64,000 nucleotides of DNA from Staphylotrichum longicolle (lineage: Eukaryota; Ascomycota; Sordariomycetes; Sordariales; Chaetomiaceae): contig JAHCVI010000002.1 of assembly GCA_019096155.1 (NCBI GenBank), positions 2,108,001 to 2,172,000 of the forward strand. The letters run 5' to 3'. The notes beneath the pieces are model-generated. The model searched no databases. It was not told the origin of the DNA and was given only the letters and a program-made list of their open reading frames with translations. The stretch's first letter is position 1, and each line of letters opens with the position of its first letter. The position numbers and the translations under genes are program-made. Of this stretch, positions 31,673 to 42,192 are shown piece after piece.

Positions 31673-33429
31673 TTTTGCGTTGGAAAAGGCGAGAAAAATA
31701 AAAACCCGAGCCGGGAGGAGTCGTAGGGCGGGCAATTGGCGGCGCGGCGGAGCTCGACAACGATGGGCTGGCCCGGGGAAGAGCTTGGTTTGGCAATTGA
31801 ATTGGGTGCAGTCAGAGCCAGTGTGCGTTGGTGTTGATCCTGGAAGTCACGGTTATTGGCATCGAACCATCTTTCGGCTATGCGAGCCTCGCTGCTCGCT
31901 TAGTCGCCTAGCGGTGGTTTTTTGCCTACCGGCCCCGCCAATGAGATGCGATGCATTGGACAAGAGTTCCCGCAGCCGTGGCTGTCTCTGTTGTGGCTGG
32001 GCACGGCTTTTGTGTGGCTTGTGCGTCGAAAAGACTCTGGAGCGACGGCGACGAGCATGTGCCACTCGAGCCACTCCAATCCGTATCTTGTTGAAATTGT
32101 GATTCCTTTGCACGCCACGATCCCGAAGATATGGCGTGTCCAACACCGCCAAATCTACCAACTGCAGAGAATCCCTTGGCCAGGGTCTGTCCATCCGAAC
32201 TCTGGGTTCATTGACTGCATTGCGATGGATTTTATCTGGGCGTCTTGCACCCAACTTGCTCAACTTGGTGCGTATGCCGTCGTTTAGTCTGGAAATCCCT
32301 AGATCTCGGGGCCGCGGAGCCCGGCGACGGGGGTGGGATCGGCCTCCGCCTTGCCGGCATTCCACACTTCGAGATCCTTCAGATCTTCTCCGGCAGGCCC
32401 GCGCGATCCCAGGCCGGCGCTGCCGAATCAGGGCTTCCCTCCGCAAAACGGGCAGCAATTGGCCAGTGGTCAGCCCGTCAGGCTGTCTCCATCTGATTGC
32501 TACAGTCCTACCGTGGTAAACACGCCGATGGACGGCGCCACTTCCCCTATTCCCATGTTGCGTCTCAGTGACCGAGCAGTGGCTCCAGCTGAACGACCGC
32601 TAAAAATGGGGCCGAGCCGAACAGGCCGAGTTGGGAGTCCTTGCGTGCTGCTGTCTACTCAGTAAGTGCTGTTCCGGTCATTCAAGCATCACAAGGCAGG
32701 GGTCCGGTATGTACAGAAACAAGGTCGTCTCCCCGACACAGTACGTGGCAGGCACCCCGATGCTTCCAGCCCTATGCACCGCCCGTGGACTCTGTCGCCG
32801 TGGTGCAAGCAGTTGAGAAACAAGCAGCAAAGGGAGAGATCCGAGGCCCAGGATTCCCTGTGTGGACCCGATCTGACACTGTCGCAGCCCGCTGCTGATT
32901 GGGCGGCAAAAATTCACATGCAGGAACCAGGAAATGAGTGCCAAGGGTCGAGGTTAGCCTATCCGTGGCTTCTCCTTTTTGGGGGGCGGGCTTGCTGGAA
33001 AATATTTGGCTCCTGTGTTCCATCTTCACAGCGACAACCTTTCCTTCCCGTTGTTGGCAACTTTCCTCGCGCTCTCGTCTCCAGGTTTCCCAGCTGCGAG
33101 GGTGTTGCCTTGAACGCCATTTTCTTCGCTTCGTTTGTTGGGGTCTTGATACGCAGCCGCCGTTGGCCGTTTTCTTTTTCTTTGGTGGTTGCTCCGTTGT
33201 CGTAATATCCCCATCTTTCTCGACGTGTCGCGCGTCAAACCTCGCATCGCTAGGTCAGTACAGTACCAAGCGCGCCCGTCTTTTTTCCCATCACCAATTG
33301 CCAGGTGCTCAGGCATCTGATGCGCCTGAGCATTTTGACACACGTCGCCGTGACGCTCTCATGTTCGCAATGTGCTGACACGCCGGTTGCGCAGATCTCG
33401 TTGAACCGCCGTCGCGGAAAGTTCGGACC
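31673..33429. other. 1.8 kb divergent intergenic region
   Basis: Between COX6 (-) and the elongase (+). Both promoters lie here. Short ORFs on both strands overlap each other and show no domain or codon bias. No RNA gene or repeat is recognised. Confidence 0.55.
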
Positions 33430-34603
33430 ATGTCAACCGCCGCCCCCGTGGCTCTCTTCGAGAAGCTGCCGGTCCCGACCCTGGACCGGCCGTTTGGTAT
33501 CCATCTCTGGCCCATCTTCAGCAAGGCCTTCGAGTATGTCGCCGGCTACCCGGCCGAGGAGTTCACCTTCCAGCCGGGCGCGACGCCCATGTCGACGCTG
33601 AAGGAGACGAGCATCTTCATCGTCATCTACTACACGGTCATTTTTGGCGGCAGGGAGTTGATGCGCAACCGCGAGCCGTTCAAGCTGCGCACCCTCTTCC
33701 TGATCCACAACTTCTACCTCACGGCCATCAGCGCCATCCTGCTCGCGCTCTTCATTGAGCAGATCCTGCCCACCATCGTCCGCCACGGCGTCTTCCACGC
33801 CATCTGCCACAGGGAGGGCGGCTGGACTCAGCCCATGGTGGTTCTCTACTACGTAAGTCGCCTCCTGCCGCGTCTTCTACCTCCGCAAGTTGCAGTGTGT
33901 TGACTTGGACCAGTTGAACTACCTCACCAAGTACCTCGAGCTCCTGGATACCTGCTTCCTGTTCCTCAAGAAGAAGCCCCTGACCTTCCTCCACTGCTAC
34001 CACCACGGCGCGACGGCTCTCCTCTGCTACACTCAGCTTATCGGGTCGACATCGGTCTCTTGGGTTGTCATCTCGCTGAACCTGATGGTGCACGTGGTCA
34101 TGTACTGGTATTACTTCCAGAGTGCGCGTGGCGTCAAGATCTGGTGGAAGGAGTGGATCACTCGTCTCCAGATCATCCAGTTCGTCATTGATCTCGGTAA
34201 GCACCCCGGATTTCGTATTCATTGTGATCCACCAATGCTAACCCACTTTGCAGGCTTCGTGTACTTTGCGTCCTGGACGTACTTCACTTCGACCTATTGG
34301 CCCTGGCTCCCCAACTCTGGCAAGTGCGCCGGTGAGGAGTTCGCCGCCATCTCTGGCATCGCCATTCTTAGCTCGTACCTGTTCCTCTTCATCTCGTTCT
34401 ACTTCGCCACGTACAAGAAGGACGGCAAGCGGCCTAGCGGGCGCAAGGCCGTGCGGAGGATGAGCCAGGCACCCCTGCCGGACCCGATCCACGGCACGGT
34501 CGCCAATGCCAACGCCAACGGCTACGCGACTGGCAGCAACGGCAGCGCCAAGGCGTCCGGTGTCAAGACCAACGGCACCGCCACTCGCTCTAGGAGGGCT
34601 TAA
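33430..34603 (+). CDS. ELO-family very-long-chain fatty acid elongase (condensing enzyme)
   Basis: Three exons (33430-33852, 33914-34196, 34254-34603) give 351 residues. Several hydrophobic segments suggest six to seven membrane helices ([30 protein letters not shown], and onward). The catalytic box HCYHH (residues 168-172; HxxHH) follows the typical [20 protein letters not shown]. Later family motifs are [13 protein letters not shown] and [18 protein letters not shown]. The C-terminus is basic ([16 protein letters not shown]) with a Ser/Ala/Gly-rich tail. It belongs with Elo2/Elo3 enzymes of the ER that condense malonyl-CoA with acyl-CoA in sphingolipid fatty acid synthesis. Chain-length specificity cannot be assigned by eye. 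Confidence 0.94.
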
Positions 34604-36301
34604 GCTGCCTCCTGGGCGAAGCGTGCCGTGGTGACTGGACACGGAGCTGCCCCAAGACATGCCACAAGCAATACCTGCTGGAGTCTCGGGGCGATGCCAC
34701 TGGGCGGTTACGCTCGGGTACGGCGCAACAGCTAGGATATTAATGAGCGGGTTTGTACAACATGCAGCTGCCTGGCGGAGGTTGCGCCTTTTGGGAGGTT
34801 GGGCACCACATTTCCTCGACACCATCATAACGACATCTCAGTGTGCTTTTACGGAGTTTAGACACGGGTGGCGGGTCACATAAGGGGTGACTCGAGACTT
34901 CTCATGGCGACATACGACGATGCCTTGGAGGACAAGAGCGCTCCACAGGGAAACTCATTCGGCACGGGTGCGGTTGTATCTTGACGGCGGCGAAAGGCGC
35001 GTGTATGATGGATGGGCTGGGACGATTTCGCATGACAGGCGGTATCAACTGGATCTCTCTGGGCGGGGCTGGAGAGAAGGGTGTTGCAGGCCGGCTCACG
35101 GAGGTGGGAGCCAGCGGTCTCTTTGACGGATCACTTCCCGACTCCGGTTCCGGTCTTTCGGTTTTATGCTTTCGTTTCGTTATGTGTATACGTTTGTCCT
35201 GTACTACTGGCCTGAGCGGAGTCGAGCGGGCGCACACCATAAGCAGTCTTAATAACATTCAGTTGAACACGGGCAAGATCGGGCGCGGCCATGGAGTCTA
35301 GGGGACGGTGTCGGTGCCGCCATCGGAGAGACGGATTCGGGACGACGATAGCTGAACTGGGGGTGCGTCGCAGATGCTGTTTATATTTTCGATCCAGTGA
35401 CGGAGGAGGAGGTTTCTTAATGGAGAAAGTCATATGTTTCACCGCCAGGGACCCGGCCCCCGCATGCTTTCCCGCTCCCCAAGGCTGCTGCGGTGAGTGT
35501 ACGTATGCTCTCGATGACGCTGACTCTGTCTTGATCACAGTCTCCAGAACCCGTGGTCACATCATGACGACACCACGACCGAGGAAAGGGCCGAGTTCCC
35601 GAGTGCGCGGGGAGAGCAACACCCCGACGCCCTGGATGTAACGCGATTTATGGGAATCAGCAAGTCACCACCATGCCCAGGCGTCGTCGGTGCCAAAAAT
35701 AATGCACTGGCTGGCTGAGCAGGCGGCGAAACAAGATCTCGACGCAACGATTCTGAAGACAGTGTGAGCGTTTGCTCACATGTCCCCGCCAACAGCGGCT
35801 TCCACAGAGTTCTTTGGGAACATCGCCAAGATATCGCCTTCCAAGAATGTGACTGGAACGGATCATGAAAACAAAAAGCCGTCGGAACCTCTTGGCCGGA
35901 CCGCAAGCAGTACCGGAGGGCGGACCGGTGCCTTGTCAGGGTGGCAGTGGGAGATGGCGCTACCACGCGCTCCAGATTGGTTGTGTTGTGTCGGGGCCGC
36001 ACCTGTGGGGGTTGGGCACCCCTGAATTTCGTCAAATCCGGGTTCGTGGGCGCCGTTGTGATTGCAAAAGAAGGCAAATCCGGGGAACCAGGGGGGGCAG
36101 CATGATCAGGATGGAGCCGCAATGTCCACCGCCCGCGGCCGAGACCAACATGTTCAATGGCCACGGATGGACGCGCCAAGGCGGTCCAGTGTGCTTCGGT
36201 CAAGGAGCTGACTTCCGCTTCCTATTTGGGGAGTTGCAAAACCCGGGCGACGGCCGCCGACAGCCCCACGACGATGCGAGCCTGGGGAGGGAGGCGAGAT
36301 G
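34604..36301. other. Intergenic region upstream of the AA9 gene
   Basis: About 1.7 kb. A minus-strand frame at 35562-36203 lacks recognisable features. The rest holds the elongase 3' flank and the AA9 promoter. Confidence 0.5.
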
Positions 36302-36307
36302 TATAAA
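36302..36307 (+). promoter_or_regulatory. TATA-like box of the AA9 gene
   Basis: TATAAA lies about 150 bp upstream of the AA9 start codon. Well-placed TATA boxes are common in strongly induced cellulase-type genes. The assignment rests only on sequence and distance. Confidence 0.5.
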
Positions 36308-36457
36308 CAGGACAGGACCTCAGCCTTGGTGAGGGTGGTGAAGGAGATTCTGGTTCTTCTCATTCCCCCAGCTGCTCCTTGACTCTTCATCCAGCCCCTG
36401 ACAATCAACCCACCTCAGCCGCCCCCACCCCCCCGAGATCAACCAGAAGCAACCAGA

Positions 36458-37507
36458 ATGAAGGCTTTCACGCTTGTCGCCCTGGCGACCGCGACGGCCG
36501 TCAACGCCCACGCCATCTTCCAGAAGGTGTCGGTCAACGGCGTGGACCAGGGCCAGCTCAAGGGTCTCCGGGCACCCACCAGCAACTACCCGATCCAGGA
36601 CATCAACCATGCCGACTTTGCCTGCAACACCAACCTCCAGCTCAAGGACAGCACCGTCATCAAGGTCCCGGCGGGTGCCAAGGTCGGCGCGTGGTGGGGC
36701 CATGTCATCGGGGGTGCCTCGGGCCCGTCCGACCCTGACAACCCGATCGCCCCCTCGCACAAGGGTTCGTGTTTCCTCTCTTTGCTTTCTGTCGATATCC
36801 GCTAACATGTCGACACAGGCCCCATCTCCGTCTACCTCGCCAAGGTCGACAACGCCGCCACGGCGTCCACCTCCGGGCAGAAGTGGTTCAAGATCGCCGA
36901 GCGCGGCGTCACCAGCGGCGGCGTGTGGGCCGTCGACGAGATGATCGCCAACAACGGGTGGCACTACTTCGACATGCCGACGTGCGTGGCGCCCGGGCAG
37001 TACCTGATGCGCGTGGAGCTGCTGGCGCTGCACAGCGCCTACTCGGCGGGCGGCGCGCAGTTCTACATGGAGTGCGCCCAGATCGAGGTCACGGGCTCCG
37101 GCACCAACGCCGGCTCCAACTTTGTCAGCTTCCCGGGCGCCTACCCGTCCAACGACCCGGGCATCGTCATCAACATCTACGACAACGCGGGCAACCCGAC
37201 CAACGGCGGGCGGGCGTATGCCATCCCCGGCCCGGACCCCATCACCTGCGACGCGAGCAACAACGGCGGCGGCTCCAAGCCGACGACGACGACGAGCCCC
37301 TACCAGATGCCCACGACCACGCCGCCGGCGACCACGTCCAAGACGTCGAGCACGGTCAAGGCCACGTCGACGAGCGCGAGCGGCGGCGGCGGCGGCTCCG
37401 TGGCGCTCTACGGGCAGTGCGGCGGCCAGGGGTACACCGGGCCGACGACGTGCGCTTCGGGCACGTGCAAGGCGTCGAACCAGTGGTATAGCCAGTGCCT
37501 GCCGTAA
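36458..37507 (+). CDS. AA9 lytic polysaccharide monooxygenase with C-terminal CBM1
   Basis: Two exons (36458-36764, 36819-37507) give 331 residues. A signal peptide [17 protein letters not shown] is cleaved before His18, which becomes the N-terminal His of the copper histidine brace. The second brace His is His82 in AWWGHVIGG, and the axial Tyr is Tyr185 in AQFYMECAQ; all are intact. Cys56/Cys188-type cysteines suit the AA9 disulfides. After the catalytic domain comes a Thr/Ser/Pro- and Gly-rich linker (about 260-295) and a complete fungal CBM1 ([15 protein letters not shown].. to YSQCLP). The enzyme is secreted and cleaves cellulose oxidatively with copper and a peroxide or O2 co-substrate. 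C1 or C4 regioselectivity cannot be decided by eye. The donor GTTCGT is slightly unusual. Confidence 0.96.
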
Positions 37508-40500
37508 AAGGTGTATCTCTCTGTTTGAGGCGCCTGCGGTGGAAGTGGTGTGGTTGGCGTGATGAATGAATGGGGTAGGCGGACTTGGTGGTGATTCTTG
37601 TACATAGTTTGACTTTGCCTTCATGTCCATACTTTATCTTGATGAAATCAAGTACATACACAACATCCATACGCACACCGTTCTGAGGTGCTCGTTGCGG
37701 AACAATGTGGCCACTGTTGAACAATGCCTTAAATAGAAACCGACCACGAATCTCACCACCATCCAGTCCGGCCGAGACGGACTAGACCGCACACAAACTG
37801 GACCCGGCCGGTTTGTCCGGGCATGTTTCGGCGATCGGGACCCTGGCTGGACCGGGCCGGGTTGTGGCCGGGTCTCGGGGCCGGGCCTCCTGTTGTTTCC
37901 GGGATCCGAACCGGCCATGGCCCGGAGCCAGTTCAACAAACACATATCACACAAACTGGCTGTACCGCTGTGATTCGGCCTTCCCTTGGTGATTGTCTGC
38001 CTTGGCCAACAAGCGAGGCCATCACGCAGCTCATGCGCTGGGCTCAGCCGCGAACTGCACGTTCCGGCCCCAGCTATCACAATCTCTGACTTGGCCCATG
38101 TTGACCTTGATGACGACGGGCCGCCAGCGCGGCGTGACAAATGTTCGGTATTATGCGAGCAATCGCAAATCAGTCGATTGCATATCTGCTAGGGCGACAG
38201 ACAACGCGGAACGCTCCCGGGGCGGTTGCACATATGCAAGCATAGGTCCTATGTTCGGCGCATGAAGTGGTATACACAGCCAACACGCAACCGACGACGG
38301 ATCCAGACGGACGCAGAGGCTGTCCCGCGTACCAAGCCGTCGGGAGTGCCGTCGTTGTGTGGATATATGGCTGGGCGGGGGATGGGGCGTAATAAGAGGG
38401 GGGATATTGCCAAGGTGTAGTAGGTAACTGTAATTATTCACGAGAGACGGCATACTCTGTGTGGTAGATTATAGCTGTCAAAACGGTGGGAGAGGTCCGG
38501 GAGTCTAACGGACTCTCCCTGGATCACCGCCCCTGAAACCCGTGATCTCCCTTGCCGTCGCCGGCATCCTCCCTGCCCGCGCCGGACCAGATTCACATTG
38601 TCGCATTTGTTTCAATCCGCCCGCGCGCATCGCATGTCTGCCTGGACTCGTTCCAGTCTTTTGGTGGTGCTGTAAGCTCTGCCCGGGGACGGAGATGCGC
38701 CACAGCGGCGCTCTCTCATGCGTTTCACTCCCCGGTTGCTCATCCTTACGTACGCCGGGTTATGCCATGGTGTACTTGTAGCTGACATAGCCAGCTCCTC
38801 ACTCTAGGAAAGCTCAGGGCTAGGTATCAAGGGGAGAGATGTCGCGAGCTAGATGGGTAGAATACTGAAGTACCGTAAGCAGAAGAGTTGTGTTCTCCCA
38901 CAGCTTTCATGTGATGATTTCGACCAGCACATGTCGATGCAAAGTCTAGATCCAACCCCTATGGCAGTTGGTTAACTGCTGTAACTCCCTTCTCAAGCCA
39001 AGTCATTCATTGGGTTACATAGTCACAGGACACATTCAAAGCCAACAACCCAATGATCACAAGCCATCGCCATCGCCACGAAAGTCCAAAGCCGCCCAAG
39101 GTGCAGCCACTTCTCTCAGCCCTGCGTTCAAACAGTAACCCCTTCCAACCAGAACGAAAATGAAGGGATGCGGGTGGCATGTCTGACTAGGCGGGGTAAG
39201 TCCGCCCATGTCAGTGGTTTACCCCTGACCCTGACCTTCCCCCCAATCCCATGATCCGGGATCCCTCCCCGTCCATCCATCCTCCAATCCCATGCCCATG
39301 CCATACCTTCCCAAAACGGACCTCTCCGCCGGACCCTTTTGACAACACCGCATTCCTCAGGTTGTCCGCTGTCGTATGGAGTTGTGGAGCAAGGATAGAG
39401 GAAAAATAAGCCTACATACAGAGAGAGTTGCAGTCGCATCGGGGGTCCCTTGCAGACCGTCTGATGATTTTCTGTTCCTGCATCCGCGCATGTACACATG
39501 TATGCTACTGTAGCCGGGCAGGGCCGCAGTGGAGTCTGTCAAAGTCGCAACCGAGAAAGCTGCACGACACCTTGAGACGAAGCGAGACGAGATGCCATCT
39601 CCAAGACCGCACCACACGGCGGGTTTTCTGGGATCGAGTTAATCGCGCAGGGCCCAGCTACACGTTAGGTAGAGCCCGTAGTTTAACGTTGACTGGGGGA
39701 TGTATGTAATTCCGTCGACGACGGGTCCGTCGGTTCGCGTATCAAGACGCTCCGAGATTCCCTTCACAGGACTACTGTATGTATGTGTGGACGGAACCGC
39801 AGGGTTGAAATGACATGGGGATGGGATGGGGATGGTATGAGTGGGTGGTGATGACATGGAAGAGAAAGGCCCGGCAACCCTTCGCTTCGTCAGGACAGGA
39901 CAGAGGACAGGCCAAGGGCCCCCATCCATCACAATTGAACTGAAACCCGCCCGTCCTGGGCAGAGGCATCCTCACTCACATCGAGCAGACGGACAAGGAC
40001 GAACAGGACGGGCGGGTGGGTGACCCATCTCACCTCACCCGCTCGAAACAGAGCCCAACCCGCCCCCGGAAGATAAAGAAAAAGAAGAAGTTTAAACCCT
40101 TCCAGAAACACGGCACAATGAACAGGGGGAAAGCAAAGCACAAGCACAAGCACGGCGATACGCCCTGCATGTCTTGTAATCCGTGTCACGTCTCGAGTCA
40201 GGCAAGGGCACGCACGCACGCACATCTCACACAAGGAAACCCAGACGGGGGGCATCCGAGCAAAACCTCAAACCGGGACTCTACCAGGTCAGAGCGCCGC
40301 CGCCGCGGGTTCCTGGTGTTGTTCCTGGGTTCCTGAGTCGGGCGGCTGATGCCGCTTGCTTGGGAAAGGGGAAGAGGCAAAAACACAAGCAAAGCTCTCC
40401 ATGTTCTCGCCGAGTCTTGAGTCCGAGGACAGGAGCAGTGATGGCGATGATGCGATGACAATGACTTGCTTGTTTGCTTGCTTGCCTGGTTGGTGAATGG

Positions 40501-40905
40501 AGAACGTCACTTTGCCGGAGATGCATGGTCGTCAGTCGGGGGTATCCATAGCAACATGGCAGCAGCACGTGGAGCAAGCAAACAAAGCAATGAAAAGTGG
40601 ATGAGTGAAGAAAGTGGTCGTTGTAGATCAATTGATAAAAACAAAAACCATGCTAAAATCAGTCTGGGCCCTTCCCTTTCCCAGTTCCCCCGTGGTATCA
40701 TCATCATTGCCCAAATCCCCGAAAGAAACAAGTCATGTATGTCATGTAGATCCGCCCGAGAAGCACAATCATCCCCTTAAAACGCCTGCCTTATTTCCCC
40801 GCCCGTGGGGCCTTGGTTAGAGAAATGATGAATGCCGTGGATCTTCATCCGAGGTATCCCAATCAATCAATCAAACGCCGTGAAATGCAAATCCGCCGGG
40901 TCTTT
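37508..40905. other. 3.4 kb convergent intergenic region
   Basis: Between the AA9 gene (+) and the disordered polyQ gene (-). It includes a GC-rich GGCCGGG-type tract (about 37790-37920), a small inverted repeat near 38500, and simple CACG/CACA repeats near 40205. No ORF shows family features or codon bias. I see no gene here. Confidence 0.55.
38499..38519. repeat. Short inverted repeat (hairpin)
   Basis: GGGAGTC and GACTCTCCC flank a five-base loop TAACG with one bulge. There is no T-run after it and no adjacent gene end, so it is not assigned as a terminator. Confidence 0.35.
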
Positions 40906-42192
40906 TCATGAGTGTACCGGCTTTCCTGTCAGCTTGACGCTCCGCCTCCTGGCGGCTAGCCCGCTGAGGATCCCCTTCTTGGTCGTGGTCGTCGCCGGGC
41001 TGGGCGAGGTTGGCGACATGATGTCGCTGGGCGGCGATGCGGCGCCCATGACGGTGGCGTTGCGCTTGACCGCCCGGAGTATGTCCGTGTATGTGATTGG
41101 TGTCATTGGTGTCTTGGGGCGTTGCTCGTGCTGCTGCTGCTGCTGCTGCTGTTGTTGTGCGCCCTGTGCGTGGTCTACGAGCATTGCCGTGACGGGGGTG
41201 TGCAACGAGTTCCTGTTCGTGTTCAAGGGAGACGAGGTATCTACCCTCGGAGCGGCGGACTGGGGCGAGCTCAGGTTGGGCCTGCTCCGCTTCCGAGCCA
41301 AGCTGAATGATCGTGTGACGCCCTTGAGGATGCTCGATGGCGTGCGTGGCGTCTTGGCCGAGTAGCCCTCGCCCTCGAGGCTGTCGAGAGCCTTGGGGAT
41401 GTCGAGCGTGTAGGTGCTGCTGTTGGCGTAGGGGTCGATGCTGAGGAATGGCGGTTTCTTCTTGATCAAGACCTCGGAGAGGAGGAGGCTCCTTCGTGTG
41501 GGTGCCATGTCCTTACTGTGGCGCGAGTACCGCGACGACGTGGTACTGGCCGACGAGGCTGGGCGATCTTCGGTCGAGGCTGATGTTGCCGCCGCCGGCT
41601 TGTCCAGAGCCGACGACTCGGTGCTCGATCGAGTTCGGCGGGTGGCCAGAGAGCTGCCCGAGAGGGGCCGTTTCCTTGTGGCCGGCAGGTCCACGATCGA
41701 CGGCTTCCCCGCAAACACGACCGAAACCACCCTCGCTGTATCCTCGTGGCTGCTCCTCCTTGTTGGCGACGCCGGGTCATCCACGCTCGAATCGTAGTCG
41801 TAGTCGGAAAAGTCGTCGGCGTCTGACGAGGCGTCCTCCTCGGACGACAGGTAGACGTCATGGGGAGTGGTGGCCTGGCCCACATCCGCAGCTTCGACGG
41901 CACCGCCCAGCTTCAGTCCGAGGTTGTCGAGCACCAGTATCCTCGACGCTCTGAGGGCGCTCTTTGCTGGGAGCTCAGGGATGTCATCGTTCGAACGGAC
42001 TCGCTTCGGGCTCGGGGCCATGGTCTCGTGGCTGTCCATGTCGTAGAACTTGTCAATGATGGGCTCGTCGAAGGCTGCTGCTGGTTGCGACGAGAGAGAA
42101 AAGTCGGCCTTGTCGTCGAGGGTCCGGCTATTTGTCATGTCGATCGGACGGCCTGCCTTCCCCGCGGGAAGGGGCTGGTCCACCAGAGACAT
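40906..42192 (-). CDS. Uncharacterised Ser/Thr/Pro-rich disordered protein with polyQ tract
   Basis: Single exon, 428 residues from the minus-strand ATG at 42192 (MSLVDQPLPAGKAGRPIDMT); the frame continues 26 codons upstream to another ATG that looks like leader. Features: acidic SSEEDASSDADDFSDYDYDS (about 120-145), basic Ser-rich stretches (TRKRPLSGSS, TRRTRSS), a more conserved-looking middle block with SLLLSEVLIKKKPPFLSIDP and YTLDIPKALDSLEGEGYSAK, then SSILKGVTRSFSLARKRSRPN, polyQ (9 Gln) and a basic C-terminus ILSGLAARRRSVKLT. No domain is recognised. Several SP/TP and RxxS sites suggest a phosphorylated nuclear or cytoplasmic regulator, which is only an inference. Long uninterrupted frame and codon bias support it being a gene. 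Confidence 0.75.
   Translation of the reverse strand: MSLVDQPLPAGKAGRPIDMTNSRTLDDKADFSLSSQPAAAFDEPIIDKFYDMDSHETMAPSPKRVRSNDDIPELPAKSALRASRILVLDNLGLKLGGAVEAADVGQATTPHDVYLSSEEDASSDADDFSDYDYDSSVDDPASPTRRSSHEDTARVVSVVFAGKPSIVDLPATRKRPLSGSSLATRRTRSSTESSALDKPAAATSASTEDRPASSASTTSSRYSRHSKDMAPTRRSLLLSEVLIKKKPPFLSIDPYANSSTYTLDIPKALDSLEGEGYSAKTPRTPSSILKGVTRSFSLARKRSRPNLSSPQSAAPRVDTSSPLNTNRNSLHTPVTAMLVDHAQGAQQQQQQQQQHEQRPKTPMTPITYTDILRAVKRNATVMGAASPPSDIMSPTSPSPATTTTKKGILSGLAARRRSVKLTGKPVHS
41131..41158 (-). repeat. CAG/CAA microsatellite coding polyglutamine
   Basis: On the minus strand, CAA and seven or so CAG codons run uninterrupted inside the disordered 428-residue protein. Such tracts vary readily in length. 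Confidence 0.85.

Noticed and set aside
35562..36203. 213-codon minus-strand frame upstream of the AA9 gene
   Set aside because: Low-complexity Pro/Arg/Thr composition, no motif, sits in a promoter region.
37790..37920. GC-rich GGCCGGG tract as a possible transposon or structured RNA
   Set aside because: No terminal repeats, coding capacity or consistent fold; looks like local low complexity.
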